Below the pieces are notes generated by a model, which saw only the letters and a program-made list of their open reading frames with translations, was not told where the DNA came from and made no database searches. Positions 21,629 through 31,614 of a stretch of DNA of 64,000 nucleotides are shown piece after piece. The position numbers and the translations under genes are program-made. Source of the DNA: Pseudonectria foliicola. Lineage: Eukaryota; Ascomycota; Sordariomycetes; Hypocreales; Nectriaceae. Location: contig QUZD01000031.1 of NCBI GenBank assembly GCA_003693505.1, positions 43,121 to 107,120 of the forward strand. Reading direction: 5' to 3'. The first letter of the stretch is position 1, and each line of letters opens with the position of its first letter.

Positions 21629-22637
21629 GGTGTCGTAGGGGAACGGCTTGGCAAGATGTATCCAGGTCTCCTCTCTGCTGATTGGGGCGAGCAAGGCTGG
21701 GATGGGCGTACAGTACAATACGATGGATGGCGTTCCTCTGATAGCACAGACAATGAACGAGACTAATCCCCCGGTTTTGCATGCAGGTTTTCCATGCAAG
21801 TTTTCGGAGAAGGGAGCGCCCAGGCTCCCTATGACATCACTGCTATGGAGCCGTTTAAAACGTCATCGAGGCTTCTGCGAGCCATTCGTCAACACGAAAC
21901 CAATGGAAGACAAGGAACACGAAGAAACAACAGGGCCAAGCGGCTGGGTCGCTGCAGCTGCTGTAAGTATCCTGGGTCTCTACGGATCCAGCAGCGCCTC
22001 TGCCTCGAGCAGTCACAAAATGGCGGCATTGGGCGTCGCTAGAGTTCTGCAGGCAGCCTGATGAGGCATGGAGTAGCAGCCTAAGTTCTGCTTCTGCCGA
22101 AACCCATGTCCTAGGCGCATCTCTACATGTTCCCTAGATACTGTACGATACTACCTACAGTAGGCAATCTGATCTGTATGTATTCTCTATTCTGGCGCCA
22201 CGAGTGGACTCTTCTGCGGCTGCTCCTGGAACTTGCCGCTGTTGGCTTATTGATTGTGTTTTCTTTTTCATCCTTGGATTCAACCGACGAGACCAATCGC
22301 CAGCTCCCAATCACCTGAGTCAGCTCCAACACGGCACGAGACGGCACAGCACTGCACAGCAAAGGGGCCAACCAACAGGCCAATAAATTATCTGTGCAAC
22401 CATTCATCTTCCTTCTCCTCCTCTTCTACGTAGCAGTTTCAGCTCATATACTCTTCTCTTCCCTTCCTTTCTCCTCCGTTCTCCTCACACCACTTAACTT
22501 CTCATCTCTTGTCTTGTCAGGTCAAGTCTTGTCTTGCTTGGTCTTGTTCCTCATCGAGGCAGGCAGCCCATCTATCTGGCTCGATTTCCTTCCATAAAAA
22601 GCACACTCAGCCTGTAGCTATCAATTTATCCAACATC
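21629..22637. other. Divergent promoter region, gluconokinase / F-box gene
   Basis: One kilobase between two divergent start codons. The right 250 bp is pyrimidine-rich with repeated CTTGTC words, which looks like the leader of the F-box gene. No further gene is seen. Confidence 0.6.
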
Positions 22638-24281
22638 ATGGCCCTCCCATCGTCACCGCCATCTTCTATCATGGTGCTCTCTTTACCCGAGGACATCCTT
22701 TGGCATGTCTTCTCCTTCATGCCAAAGTCCACACTACTCAACATCCGCCTTGTCAACCGCTTCCTCAGCAAACTCGCAACCCCTTGGGCTTTTCGGAGCC
22801 TCCGTCTAGAGGGCTACGGTGATTCTTCCGAACGCTTCTTGTCCATTGCAACATCTCCTGAGCTCTGTCCACTTGTTCGAGAACTCACCGTCGATACATG
22901 GATCGGCCCAGAATATGTGTGCCGGTGCCATTCCGACCCCTATGAGATTCCATGGGATTTGCTGGCTGCCCTGCCTTTACTGCGCTTCTATCGAAGTTTG
23001 GATACGCTCCACATCCGATTCAGTTCAGAATGTGGTAACCAAACCGAGTGGGCCCTCCACCAGATTGAGGAATCACCCGACTTCAGATATAGCGTGCTGG
23101 ACACCATCTTTCAATGCCTCGCTGGCATGTGGTCCTCGGAGGAGCAGAGAAAAATCGATACATCTCTCGAAACCATGGAGATTGACCGCGAAGACTGGTT
23201 TCACAAGCCTGCGGTTGCACTTGGACCTCAGCCCCCCATACGGATCAAGACGCTCTCGGTTTCCAACCTTGCCGACTTGGACGATCGTCGCCTTACAAGC
23301 TCAGAGGCATTCAAGACGGTCATCTCAGACCACGTCGTTGACCTCAAGCTTCTTGTCACGACCGAAAAAATGGGGGACGAGGGAGACTTCTCCAATATCT
23401 CTACCCAAAATCGGTATCTAATGTTCAGGACCTTGCCGTTGACCTGGCTGCAAGGAGCCGCAAACCTGCGCACCTTGTCGTTGTACTCGCAAGACGAGTG
23501 GGGCTACAATCCAAGGCTAGATCTTTGTTCTCTGGGAGATCTGCCAAACCTAAGAACATTGGCCTTGGGTAACTACACCTTCAGTAGCCAGGAGCAGGTC
23601 GAATGGATTGCTTCTTTGCTTCTCGAAAATCTATATCTCGATAGCTGCTCCGTCCTCCACAAGGCTTATGGTTGCAAGAGACTGGAGCAGGGAAAGGGGA
23701 GGAAGTCCATCGCAAAGGACAAGAATGGTTTGGACATCATCGTCTCTACCAAGTACTACCACAAGATGAATTGGCAGGACCTTCCATGGGAAACCTGGGC
23801 CTACGGCCACTACACAGAACTGGAATGGCACAAAATATTCGACCACTGGAGACAATCAATGCTGACGCTGAGACAATTCAGGATAGGCTATGGGACTTGG
23901 GGAGGGCTATCAGCGGCAACTATGCAGGCCAACTATGGTGAACCCAATGAAGACGGCGAGTATAACCAGGTGCAAGAACGCCCCTTTATCGACACTTGTT
24001 TTCAAACATTCGACTGCCCTCCTCCGGGCCTCAGAGGGGACCAGTATCGCAGTGGGGCCGGACTAGGCACGATGCCGGGTGTACCACTTTTGCGTTACCT
24101 GTCATTCAACTTTGAATTCTATGCTGAGTGGCATGAAGCGGCCAAGACTAATATTCAAAGCCTTGACTGGAGGCTGGGTAAGAATGTCGAAGCAAAAGAC
24201 GCTGTGGCACTGGCCCGATTCATGACTACCACGGAACAACAGAGGAATAGCAGTCTTCTATCGCAGACCCATGTATCTTGA
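22638..24281 (+). CDS. F-box domain protein
   Basis: Single-exon gene for 547 aa. Residues 14-57 form an F-box (LSLPEDILWHVFSFMP, then LLNIRLVNRFLSKL), the module that binds Skp1 in SCF ubiquitin ligases. The rest has loosely spaced leucine-rich segments, such as LRTLSLYSQDEWG and LPNLRTLALGNYTF, that may form a degenerate LRR-like substrate-binding region. No WD40 or Kelch repeats are seen. The start was set at the Met ahead of ALPSSPP, shortly before the F-box; the frame is open 43 codons further upstream but that part reads like leader sequence. It converges on the lyase gene with 30 bp between stop codons, so the two transcripts probably overlap at their 3' ends. The substrate is unknown. 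Confidence 0.85.
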   Translation: MALPSSPPSSIMVLSLPEDILWHVFSFMPKSTLLNIRLVNRFLSKLATPWAFRSLRLEGYGDSSERFLSIATSPELCPLVRELTVDTWIGPEYVCRCHSDPYEIPWDLLAALPLLRFYRSLDTLHIRFSSECGNQTEWALHQIEESPDFRYSVLDTIFQCLAGMWSSEEQRKIDTSLETMEIDREDWFHKPAVALGPQPPIRIKTLSVSNLADLDDRRLTSSEAFKTVISDHVVDLKLLVTTEKMGDEGDFSNISTQNRYLMFRTLPLTWLQGAANLRTLSLYSQDEWGYNPRLDLCSLGDLPNLRTLALGNYTFSSQEQVEWIASLLLENLYLDSCSVLHKAYGCKRLEQGKGRKSIAKDKNGLDIIVSTKYYHKMNWQDLPWETWAYGHYTELEWHKIFDHWRQSMLTLRQFRIGYGTWGGLSAATMQANYGEPNEDGEYNQVQERPFIDTCFQTFDCPPPGLRGDQYRSGAGLGTMPGVPLLRYLSFNFEFYAEWHEAAKTNIQSLDWRLGKNVEAKDAVALARFMTTTEQQRNSSLLSQTHVS

Positions 24282-24311
24282 TATTTTCGCCCAACGGGGG
24301 AGGGCAACAAT

Positions 24312-26927
24312 TCAGAGATGATCTCTAATATTTGCCAAGTTGAAAATGGCCGAAACTCCGTACCGGGCAGTCTCATTCGTAAAGATCCACGGCGCTTCCT
24401 CTCCCTCCGCGTGATACTCTGGGGGCGAGGCCCGAGAGACCCGCCAGTCTTGCGCGTGCTCGTATCCATCCGTCGAGAAGAACTGATCCCAGGCAGCCCT
24501 GCCCAGCTGCTCGCTCTTCTCCTCCACGGCTACTATGGCCGTCAGCGTGGAGTGGCTCTGCTGCCACGTCGCGGGCGGGAACTCGAACTCAAACTCGCTG
24601 CGCTGAACTTGAGGGCCCCCGTTGTATGCTCTGCAGTAGGCCAGCCATACCTTGAGGAAGTCCTTGACCGCCAGGGGATACTCCGCCCTGGCGTAGTCGA
24701 TCACCTCGGTCAGGATCTCGGGGAAGCCAAACAGCATTGACAGGTGGGAGATGGCGTACTCCGGGGTCGGGGGGGGACATTCGCGGATCTCGCCCGTCGC
24801 GGGATTCAGCAAGATTGCATTGTTCCCTATCCCGTGCGATAGCCCACCCAACCCATGCAACATCTTGACAAGGAGGTCCCTGGCATCCGTCCACCCTTCT
24901 GTCCGCCGCTCCCACGCCGTCAGCCACGCGGCGGCGAGCGGCCCGCAGTCGAGCCCAATGTTCGCCATGGCGAAGCCCTCGGGGATGCCCCCGTGCTGCT
25001 GCACCTTTCGATGCGAGTCCAGTGTCGGCAGCGCATTCTGGCACTGCTGGAGCTCCGAGATGAGGTCGCCGGTGCGCTCGTCCCCGGTCAGGTAGTAGTA
25101 GATTCGCCTGTAGAGCACATTGGAGATTCGGAGCTGCTTTGAGCTATCGCTAAAGTGCTGGACGCCGTGACGAGTTCCGAACCCTTTGAACCTCCCCGAG
25201 TGGTAGACGTCTACTTCGCCGGTGTGCCTCGTCATGGCCTCGGCCATCTTAAAGACGTCCGATCTACCGGTGCGCAGAAAGTATAGCCAGAGCCACAGGT
25301 CCGTCGACAGCTCAGAGTTGTCCCAGGCGTAGCCGCCAACGTCGTATCGCCAAGCATGCCGGAATGCATCGTAGGTGTGCTGCACATCTCCGTAGTCCAA
25401 GAAGCCGTACCACCGGTGTTGCTCAACTTGTCCGCGGTAGAAATTAAAGAGCAGATCAAGGTTCTTTTCAATCTCCAACTCCCTTTGCGTTGGCGTGTAG
25501 CCTAGGTTGTGAAAGTCTGGCGCCCAGCATCCATGAAAGACACCCGCTGAGTGCATGTGCTTCGGAGTCGCAACCAGCCGAGGAGGTTCCCTAACAAGGG
25601 ACGAGAAGTTGCTCAAGTCCCGGTTGGATGGTGTAGCCGCATATGGTCTGATGAAGAGCTGGTTAGACCTGCCAATGCCATTCGCGGTGGCAAAGCCGGG
25701 CTCATAGTCCTCGTATGTCACATTGAGTGCGTCCAGTTGCTTGTCGTACGAGTCCAGCCCGAGTCCGTCATGGTACGGCGCAGTCTCGAGAGGCTCGGCT
25801 AGAGGAGAGTACAACCACATTGTAATGGTCCCCTCCGTCTTGGTCAGACCGCCCAGGTCTATCTGGGTAGGATAGCGCTCCCAGAACTCAGGCATGCCGA
25901 CAGCCAGGCCGCCATGGCTGGCCGATCCAATGTACGCAGTTCCATCAGCTCTCCCGCCTCCAGTCACTTTGACCCAAGAGCAGCCAGGCTTTGTCCGCTT
26001 CTTAATGGTGTATCCATCTGAAGACAGCTGAGATAGGGAATAGTCATTCCAACAAGGGATGCTAGCCAATCCTCTCTCAAGGTCGGCCAGTTCCCATTCG
26101 TCTTCTCTGAGAGCTACCACTTTGCCTGCGGTCTGGTCTATCCTGGTCTGAGTGTTTGGACCGAATCTCAGACCAGAGAGTCCTTGCACCTCCTCCTTCA
26201 GGATACCTCCTGCAGAGCCACCCAGACGAACATGCCTATTATAGGGCTCTGCATCTTGTAGTGGAACTGAGAACCTGATGCCCAGGGACGTCAAAGGGTC
26301 TTCACTGTCCAGGTCGTGAATGAAGGAGTGAACAATGCGTATTGATGGACTATCAGAGTACACGTAGACTCGTAGATCGAACGGGAGGTGTTCCACGGTG
26401 TCTGAAACAACGACGCCTGATACCTTGACAACGACCCTGCTTGCGGTTTTGTTTTCGATCAGAATTCTTCTGACAACAGTCGAATACGACGAATTATTGA
26501 TGGATGCGACAACGGTCGCGTCAGAACAGACAATTCGTTCGTCGACAGACAAGCTGGTAAGCAAGGACGAGTTTCCAGGTGGTGGAAACTGGATTCGTAG
26601 CCCGTGCCTCGTCGTTATTGATAGTCCTGATGAGCTGTCAATATCAATTCCATCTCCGTCCTCTTTTCTGTCCTCTCCCTTCACGGTATAACTCTCGCAA
26701 TGCTCGACGTCTCCGCTCACAGAGTGCGCCGTCCACTTCAACGAGCCATCTGGCCAGTATGCAATCTCGCGATTGTCCAGCGGATGCACCTGGCTCGCTC
26801 CTTGGATAACGAAAGTCTGGCCAGGCTGGTAGCGGCCCTTTGGCCACGGCATACCAAATGACACGCCATCCGATAGAGCCTCGTTCCCTTTTCTAACCGA
26901 CAGCCAACGTACATTGTTGGATGCCAT
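24312..26927 (-). CDS. PL26-type exo-rhamnogalacturonan lyase (PcRGLX/YetA-like)
   Basis: Single-exon gene for 871 aa. The N-terminal part (SFGMPWPKG, then EIAYWPDGSLKWTAHSV near residue 52) is the RIFT-barrel start of the PcRGLX/YetA family. Characterised Penicillium chrysogenum PcRGLX is an exo-acting rhamnogalacturonan lyase of family PL26. The middle holds aromatic- and glycine-rich stretches such as WYGFLDYGDVQHTYDAFRHA and YAWDNSELSTDLWLWLYFL, as expected of an alpha/alpha-barrel catalytic domain. The C-terminal third is a beta-rich region. No signal peptide is visible, so the protein may act inside the cell on imported oligosaccharides, or leave by another route. Many databases label such proteins 'Tat pathway signal sequence domain protein'. 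A sugar transporter lies divergently 1.1 kb away, which fits a role in carbohydrate use. Substrate assignment is by family only. Confidence 0.82.
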   Translation of the reverse strand: MASNNVRWLSVRKGNEALSDGVSFGMPWPKGRYQPGQTFVIQGASQVHPLDNREIAYWPDGSLKWTAHSVSGDVEHCESYTVKGEDRKEDGDGIDIDSSSGLSITTRHGLRIQFPPPGNSSLLTSLSVDERIVCSDATVVASINNSSYSTVVRRILIENKTASRVVVKVSGVVVSDTVEHLPFDLRVYVYSDSPSIRIVHSFIHDLDSEDPLTSLGIRFSVPLQDAEPYNRHVRLGGSAGGILKEEVQGLSGLRFGPNTQTRIDQTAGKVVALREDEWELADLERGLASIPCWNDYSLSQLSSDGYTIKKRTKPGCSWVKVTGGGRADGTAYIGSASHGGLAVGMPEFWERYPTQIDLGGLTKTEGTITMWLYSPLAEPLETAPYHDGLGLDSYDKQLDALNVTYEDYEPGFATANGIGRSNQLFIRPYAATPSNRDLSNFSSLVREPPRLVATPKHMHSAGVFHGCWAPDFHNLGYTPTQRELEIEKNLDLLFNFYRGQVEQHRWYGFLDYGDVQHTYDAFRHAWRYDVGGYAWDNSELSTDLWLWLYFLRTGRSDVFKMAEAMTRHTGEVDVYHSGRFKGFGTRHGVQHFSDSSKQLRISNVLYRRIYYYLTGDERTGDLISELQQCQNALPTLDSHRKVQQHGGIPEGFAMANIGLDCGPLAAAWLTAWERRTEGWTDARDLLVKMLHGLGGLSHGIGNNAILLNPATGEIRECPPPTPEYAISHLSMLFGFPEILTEVIDYARAEYPLAVKDFLKVWLAYCRAYNGGPQVQRSEFEFEFPPATWQQSHSTLTAIVAVEEKSEQLGRAAWDQFFSTDGYEHAQDWRVSRASPPEYHAEGEEAPWIFTNETARYGVSAIFNLANIRDHL

Positions 26928-28012
26928 TGCATGTGTCTCGCCGCACGTCCCGCAGTACAGGCCCCCAAAAACAGGAAGAATGGCAGGGGTTTAAACTCAG
27001 AGGACTTGATGCGAAGCAACACTTGAGCCAGGGTCAACCAACACTGCGGATACTATACTACGTCTTGTAACAGCCAACGGGCAAAGGGAGGGTGTACGTT
27101 TCTCGCGGGCGAATGGAATGTATCCAACAACGGACAAGGCAAAGACGCTTCATCCATCAACACCAACGAAGCTGAGCTTTAGTACCTCATTCACGCGCTT
27201 CATCTGCACCACCAACCCCGTGCACCTCAGCGCCCAGCCGCGGCTAAAGCACATGGGGATTCTGGCAGCTTCGGGGTATCATTGCTGCGCAGCGCGAGGA
27301 GAGGGTTTGGGGGTTCGTTTCCTTCCCCCCTGATCGTCACCAAACCCCAACCCCAACCGTAGCCGTCACATGAACCAGAAGACGTCCAAACCCCCCCGTG
27401 GGAGCTTAAACGAGCTGATGCTACATGGCAAGGGTCGAACGGCTCCCCCTAGTCGCCGCAGCTGAGCTGACTACGACCACATGGTACTACCGCCAACCTT
27501 GTCTGAGCTCGGGGCATCTTTACCACGCTGGGGGCGGGGATTGTGAGATTTGGCGCGGGGAATAGCTCTGTTTCCCCCGCGCCAAGATCTCTTCCCCATG
27601 GGCACAGGACGGGGTGACTATCCCCTTTGAGTCGATGAGCTGCCATCCATCAGGGATTTGCGAGGCATCAAGATGGCATCAGGATGGGACACCCCGGCTT
27701 CACGACTATGCCGCTAGCAGCAAAGCTCGACAGAGTCGCAGCGGTGAATGGTGGGATGCACGTCGTTGAATTTGACCGTCAGCGTCAAGGTGTCAGTCCC
27801 CAAGGCGTGTTCACCCAGGGTGTCGGGATTGGGGTAGCAAGCAAGCAACCTTGACCTGGATTGCATTACATATATGGCCATGGCACCCGTTCCCCAGAAA
27901 TGAATGAACCTGGCAGACTCAGCAGCTCTCCAAGAGAAACGGGGTGTGCCCAAGTGCTCTCCTCCAGTCGCCCGTCGTTGTCGAGGTCTCACCCAGTTGC
28001 CCCATCATCACC
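26928..28012. promoter_or_regulatory. Divergent promoter region, PL26 lyase / sugar transporter
   Basis: These 1,085 bp between two divergent start codons hold several G/C-tract clusters (about 27300-27420 and 27500-27605). The CreA-type sites listed separately lie in the second cluster. No gene is seen. Confidence 0.6.
27528..27585. promoter_or_regulatory. Cluster of CreA/Cre1-type sites with an 11-bp palindrome
   Basis: Four matches to the CreA consensus SYGGRG lie in 53 bp: CTGGGG at 27528-27533, GCGGGG at 27534-27539, GCGGGG at 27555-27560 and, on the other strand, CCCCGC at 27575-27580. The last two belong to a perfect 11-bp inverted repeat (27550-27560 with 27575-27585, 14-bp spacer). 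Paired and divergent sites are the arrangement reported for functional carbon-catabolite repression. The location is 430-485 bp ahead of the sugar transporter. Binding is inferred, not shown. Confidence 0.6.
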
Positions 28013-29734
28013 ATGACCAACCACCAAGAAGACAAGGCAGCGGATGCCAAGTCGGCCACCGAGCTGCCCCAAGACGACGAGAAGCAGCAGGTCGCCCACG
28101 ACGAGGACGCCGCCAAGGTCCAGCACCAGGAGGACAGCAAGGGCCGCAACTCGGTCACGGTGCTGTCCAAGGACGAGGAGAAGCAAATCTACCTCGATGA
28201 CATGCTCAAGGGCGCCCAGCAGGCCACCGACGATGAGCACGCCATGAGCCTCCTCGAGGGTATCCGCAAGTACCCCAAGGCCTGCTTCTGGTCCTTTGTC
28301 TTCTCCGCCGCCCTCATCATGGAGGGCTTCGACAAGGCCTTCATCACCGCCTTCTTCGCCTTCCCGCCCTTCCAGAAGCGCTACGGCAAGCTGACGGCCG
28401 ACGGCACCTACCAGGTCCCCGCCAACCTCCAGGCGGGCATCGCCAACGGCGTCAGCGCCGGCCAGATCATCGGTCTTCTCGCCAACGGATACCTCGCCGA
28501 CTGGATCGGTTACCGATGGGTCATGGAGGGCTGCCTCTTCTCCATGATGTGCTTCATCTTCCTGCAGTTCTTCGCCACCAGCATCTACATGTACCTCGGC
28601 TCCGGTATCCTGCTCGGCGTCCCCTGGGGCGTCTTCCAGACCATCACCACCACCTACGCCGCCGAGGTCTGTCCCAATGTCCTGCGCCCCTACCTCACCA
28701 TGCTCGTCTCCATGTGCTGGAGTATCGGCTACCTCACCGGCACCGGCGTTCTACAAGGCTTCCTCAAGATGGAGGGCCAGTGGGCGTACCGAATCCCCTT
28801 TGCCCTGCAGTGGGTTCTTCCCATTCCGCTGGCCATTGGCATCTTCTTCGCTCCCGAGTCGCCTTGGTGGCTCGCCCGCAAGGGCCGCAACGAGGAGGCC
28901 GAGAAGGCGCTCCGCTCGCTCCAGTCCAAGCATGTATCCGAGGAGGAGATTAACAACACCGTCTCCATGATGATGTACACGATCAAGATCGAAAACGAGA
29001 TGAAGACTTCCAGCCACTACACAGACCTCTTCAAGGGCATCAACCTCCGACGAACCGAAATCACCGTCGGTACCTATCTCATCCAAGAGCTCTGTGCCCC
29101 GCTCGTATCCTACGTCGTCTACTTCCTGCAGCAATCGGGCGTCCCGACGTCAGAGTCGTTCAAGTTTGGACTGGGACAGTACGCCTTGGCCATTGTGGGT
29201 GTCATGGTAGCTTGGTATCTGAGTCCGAGAATCGGCCGCCGGAAGCTCTTCCTGGCGGGCACCTTTTTCATGGCATCAACAACCATCCTCATCGGCTTCC
29301 TAGGCATCATCAATCCCAAGAAGCACCCCAAGATCGGCTATGGCATCGGAAGCATTCTCTTGATTGAGTACTTCTTCTTCTTCTGCACCGTCGGTCCCAT
29401 TGTGTACACCATCATCACCGAGATCCCCTCCAACTACCTCCGAACCAAGAGTGTCGTGCTGGGCAGAGCCACCTACAACGTCGGTGTGCTGGTCTATGGC
29501 CAACTCGTCCCGCGCATGATCCAGAAAGCCGCTTGGAACTGGGGCGCAAAGTGTGGTTTCTTCTATGGCGGCATCATGGCCATAGGTCTTACCTGGGCCT
29601 TCTTCCGCCTCCCAGAGACCAAGAACCGCACCTTTGCCGAGATTGACATTCTTTTCAAGAGAAAGGTCAAGGCGCGCGACTTCAGCAAGACAAAGGTGGA
29701 CCTTGCCACACAGGACGTTGTCAAGGATGAATAA
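28013..29734 (+). CDS. MFS sugar transporter, alpha-glucoside permease type
   Basis: Proton-coupled sugar uptake across the plasma membrane. Single exon, 573 aa, with about 12 hydrophobic segments after an acidic, hydrophilic N-terminus of about 95 residues. Family marks: a loop 2-3 region ADWIGYRWVMEG, AEVCPNVLRPYLTMLVSMCW with the conserved E-x-x-P-x-x-x-R pattern near the middle, PESPWWLARKGRNEEAEKAL at the end of the first half, SPRIGRRKLFLAG, and a closing LPETKNRTFAEID. This pattern matches maltose and general alpha-glucoside permeases of fungi rather than hexose transporters. The codon bias is strong (C-ending codons), suggesting high expression. It lies divergent to the PL26 lyase and upstream of a convergent esterase. 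The actual substrate (maltose, sucrose, trehalose or a pectin oligosaccharide) cannot be read from sequence. Confidence 0.92.
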   Translation: MTNHQEDKAADAKSATELPQDDEKQQVAHDEDAAKVQHQEDSKGRNSVTVLSKDEEKQIYLDDMLKGAQQATDDEHAMSLLEGIRKYPKACFWSFVFSAALIMEGFDKAFITAFFAFPPFQKRYGKLTADGTYQVPANLQAGIANGVSAGQIIGLLANGYLADWIGYRWVMEGCLFSMMCFIFLQFFATSIYMYLGSGILLGVPWGVFQTITTTYAAEVCPNVLRPYLTMLVSMCWSIGYLTGTGVLQGFLKMEGQWAYRIPFALQWVLPIPLAIGIFFAPESPWWLARKGRNEEAEKALRSLQSKHVSEEEINNTVSMMMYTIKIENEMKTSSHYTDLFKGINLRRTEITVGTYLIQELCAPLVSYVVYFLQQSGVPTSESFKFGLGQYALAIVGVMVAWYLSPRIGRRKLFLAGTFFMASTTILIGFLGIINPKKHPKIGYGIGSILLIEYFFFFCTVGPIVYTIITEIPSNYLRTKSVVLGRATYNVGVLVYGQLVPRMIQKAAWNWGAKCGFFYGGIMAIGLTWAFFRLPETKNRTFAEIDILFKRKVKARDFSKTKVDLATQDVVKDE

Positions 29735-29904
29735 TGTTGGTTTATGTCTTTAGTCGAGATAAGAGCGAAGTTAGTTTATTGAGAGTTCTATTGACAAGGT
29801 ATATACCGTTTTGTGTGTTGATTCCGATCATTCTTGTCCATAAGACAAGGATATCCAAGGCAGTATGTTGCAGCCATCGCACTCGTGCATTAGAACAAGC
29901 CAAA

Positions 29905-31614
29905 CTAAGTCTGGGCCCTGCTCTGCATAATCTTCATAAGGGCATCGCAGTTCTGACCCATTCCCTTTGAATCACCAACAGCCAGAGCCTTCTTCGGTCC
30001 GTCATCCTCCACACCAGCACGGACACCATCGCCAAACACGCCCACCTTGGGTGCCATACCCCATCCTGGACCATGGGCAGGGTCTTTCGCAAAGCCGGCC
30101 CAGGCCTTTTGCATCGCCCGGGTCACCTCCTTCTGGAAATTCGTCGCGTTGCCTGCCGCGTAGGTGCCGAAGAGGGTGCGAAGCTCGGCCGCATGGTACG
30201 CTCCGCTGCCCGCATATTTCCCTCCCAACTCTGTGTTGGGGAAGCTTGCGTTGAAGAAGACTCTCCAGGTAGGAATGCCGGCTGCGGCGTTGGCTTCCAC
30301 AAGGGTCCCCACGTTGCATGAATAGGTCAGATCGAGAGCAATAGTGGTCACGCGGTCGAACTCGGTGTTGATGCCTTGTTCTCCCAACGGATAGAGAGCA
30401 AGAATCTCCTTGAGCAGCTCGTCGTCGTTCAAGCCTGGCAAGGTCTTAACTTGCTTCAGTAGCATATCATCATCGTTCTCATATTGCTTCACGAAGCTAT
30501 TTGCTTCATTGGCATTATACCCAATGAGGACAGGGACGCGTGCAATGGCAGACTGCTCCTTGGTCGAGCTGAGGCGGTCCTGAAGCGGCGTGGCCGAAAG
30601 GGTGACATTATCGGGAACAGGGCTAAAATTGAACGGCTTCCTCTCGGCAATCTCCTTGAGTGTCGACGCAGGAAGCGCGCGAAGACACCTGATATCATCT
30701 TCGAGGGAGCAGTTTGCCTGCTTAACAAGCTCTTTCCACGCAGCTTGTCCGGCGTCTGGTGAGGGCCTAAAGTAGCCCAGTCCGGATTGCATGATGGCGC
30801 CGTGGAAGGGCAATGGGTCTGGGGGCAGGCCAACGAGATAATCAACGCTCATTGCGCCAGCGCTCTCTCCCACAATGGTCACCTTGGAAGGATCGCCGCC
30901 CAGACCAGCAATGTTGCGACGCACCCAGTCCAAGGCAAGACGTTGATCCAGCAATCTAAGATCGAGTATTAGGTTTGAAAGCAATCCCTAGGCCAACAGA
31001 TCAAGCACTTACCCCAGGTTCCGCTCGGACAATGGGAGCAAAGACGAGGCCGGGAAGCCAAAGAGGTTGGTCCGATAGTTGGCGGCAACTACCACAACGT
31101 CCTCGTTTGCAGCCATGTGTGACCCGTCGTACCATGGCATGGACGCATATCCGTTAATAAAAGATCCTCCATAGATCCAGAAGATGACAGCCTTGGATCC
31201 CGCAGAGGCTGACTGCGGTACATAGACATTAATTGTCAGACAGTCCTCGCTCGTTTCAGAAGCCGCGGGCACGTCCAGCATATCGGTTACCCCAGGATTA
31301 TCCAAGTTGTGCTTTTCGTAGCATGCCGGCCCAGGCTTGGATGCATCCCGGAACTGCTTCCAGGGCGCAACTGGCTTCGGGGGGCTGAAGCGGACAGGGG
31401 CCTCGGCGAACGGGATCCCGAGATACTGGGTGACGGTAGCAGTGGAGGATGCAAGCGTAGTGGTAGTTCCGACAATGGCGCCGGAGTCGATGATGGCGGT
31501 TGGACGGGCATGAGCGTCCGCAGGCGCGTTATGGCACGCATTGACGCGTGGGAGTGAGGCCGACAAAGCCGTGGAGGCGCATAAAGCGAGAGACAAGACG
31601 ATGGCGACGGCCAT
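29905..31614 (-). CDS. Secreted type-B carboxylesterase
   Basis: Alpha/beta-hydrolase of the carboxylesterase/lipase type-B (cholinesterase-like) family, hydrolysing carboxylic esters outside the cell. Two exons (31013-31614 and 29905-30955, intron 57 nt) give 550 aa. A signal peptide of about 18 residues (AIVLSLALCASTALSA core) opens the protein. Seen: EDCLTINVYVP, the oxyanion-hole segment IFWIYGGSF, the nucleophile elbow GESAGAMS (about Ser232), an acidic residue in GYNANEANSF matching the catalytic Glu, and GAYHAAELRTLFGT matching the catalytic His. All triad members are present. Its 3' end converges on the sugar transporter (170 bp between). It could remove acyl groups from plant polymers, which would fit the neighbours, but the family is broad and includes lipases and detoxifying esterases. 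Confidence 0.93.
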
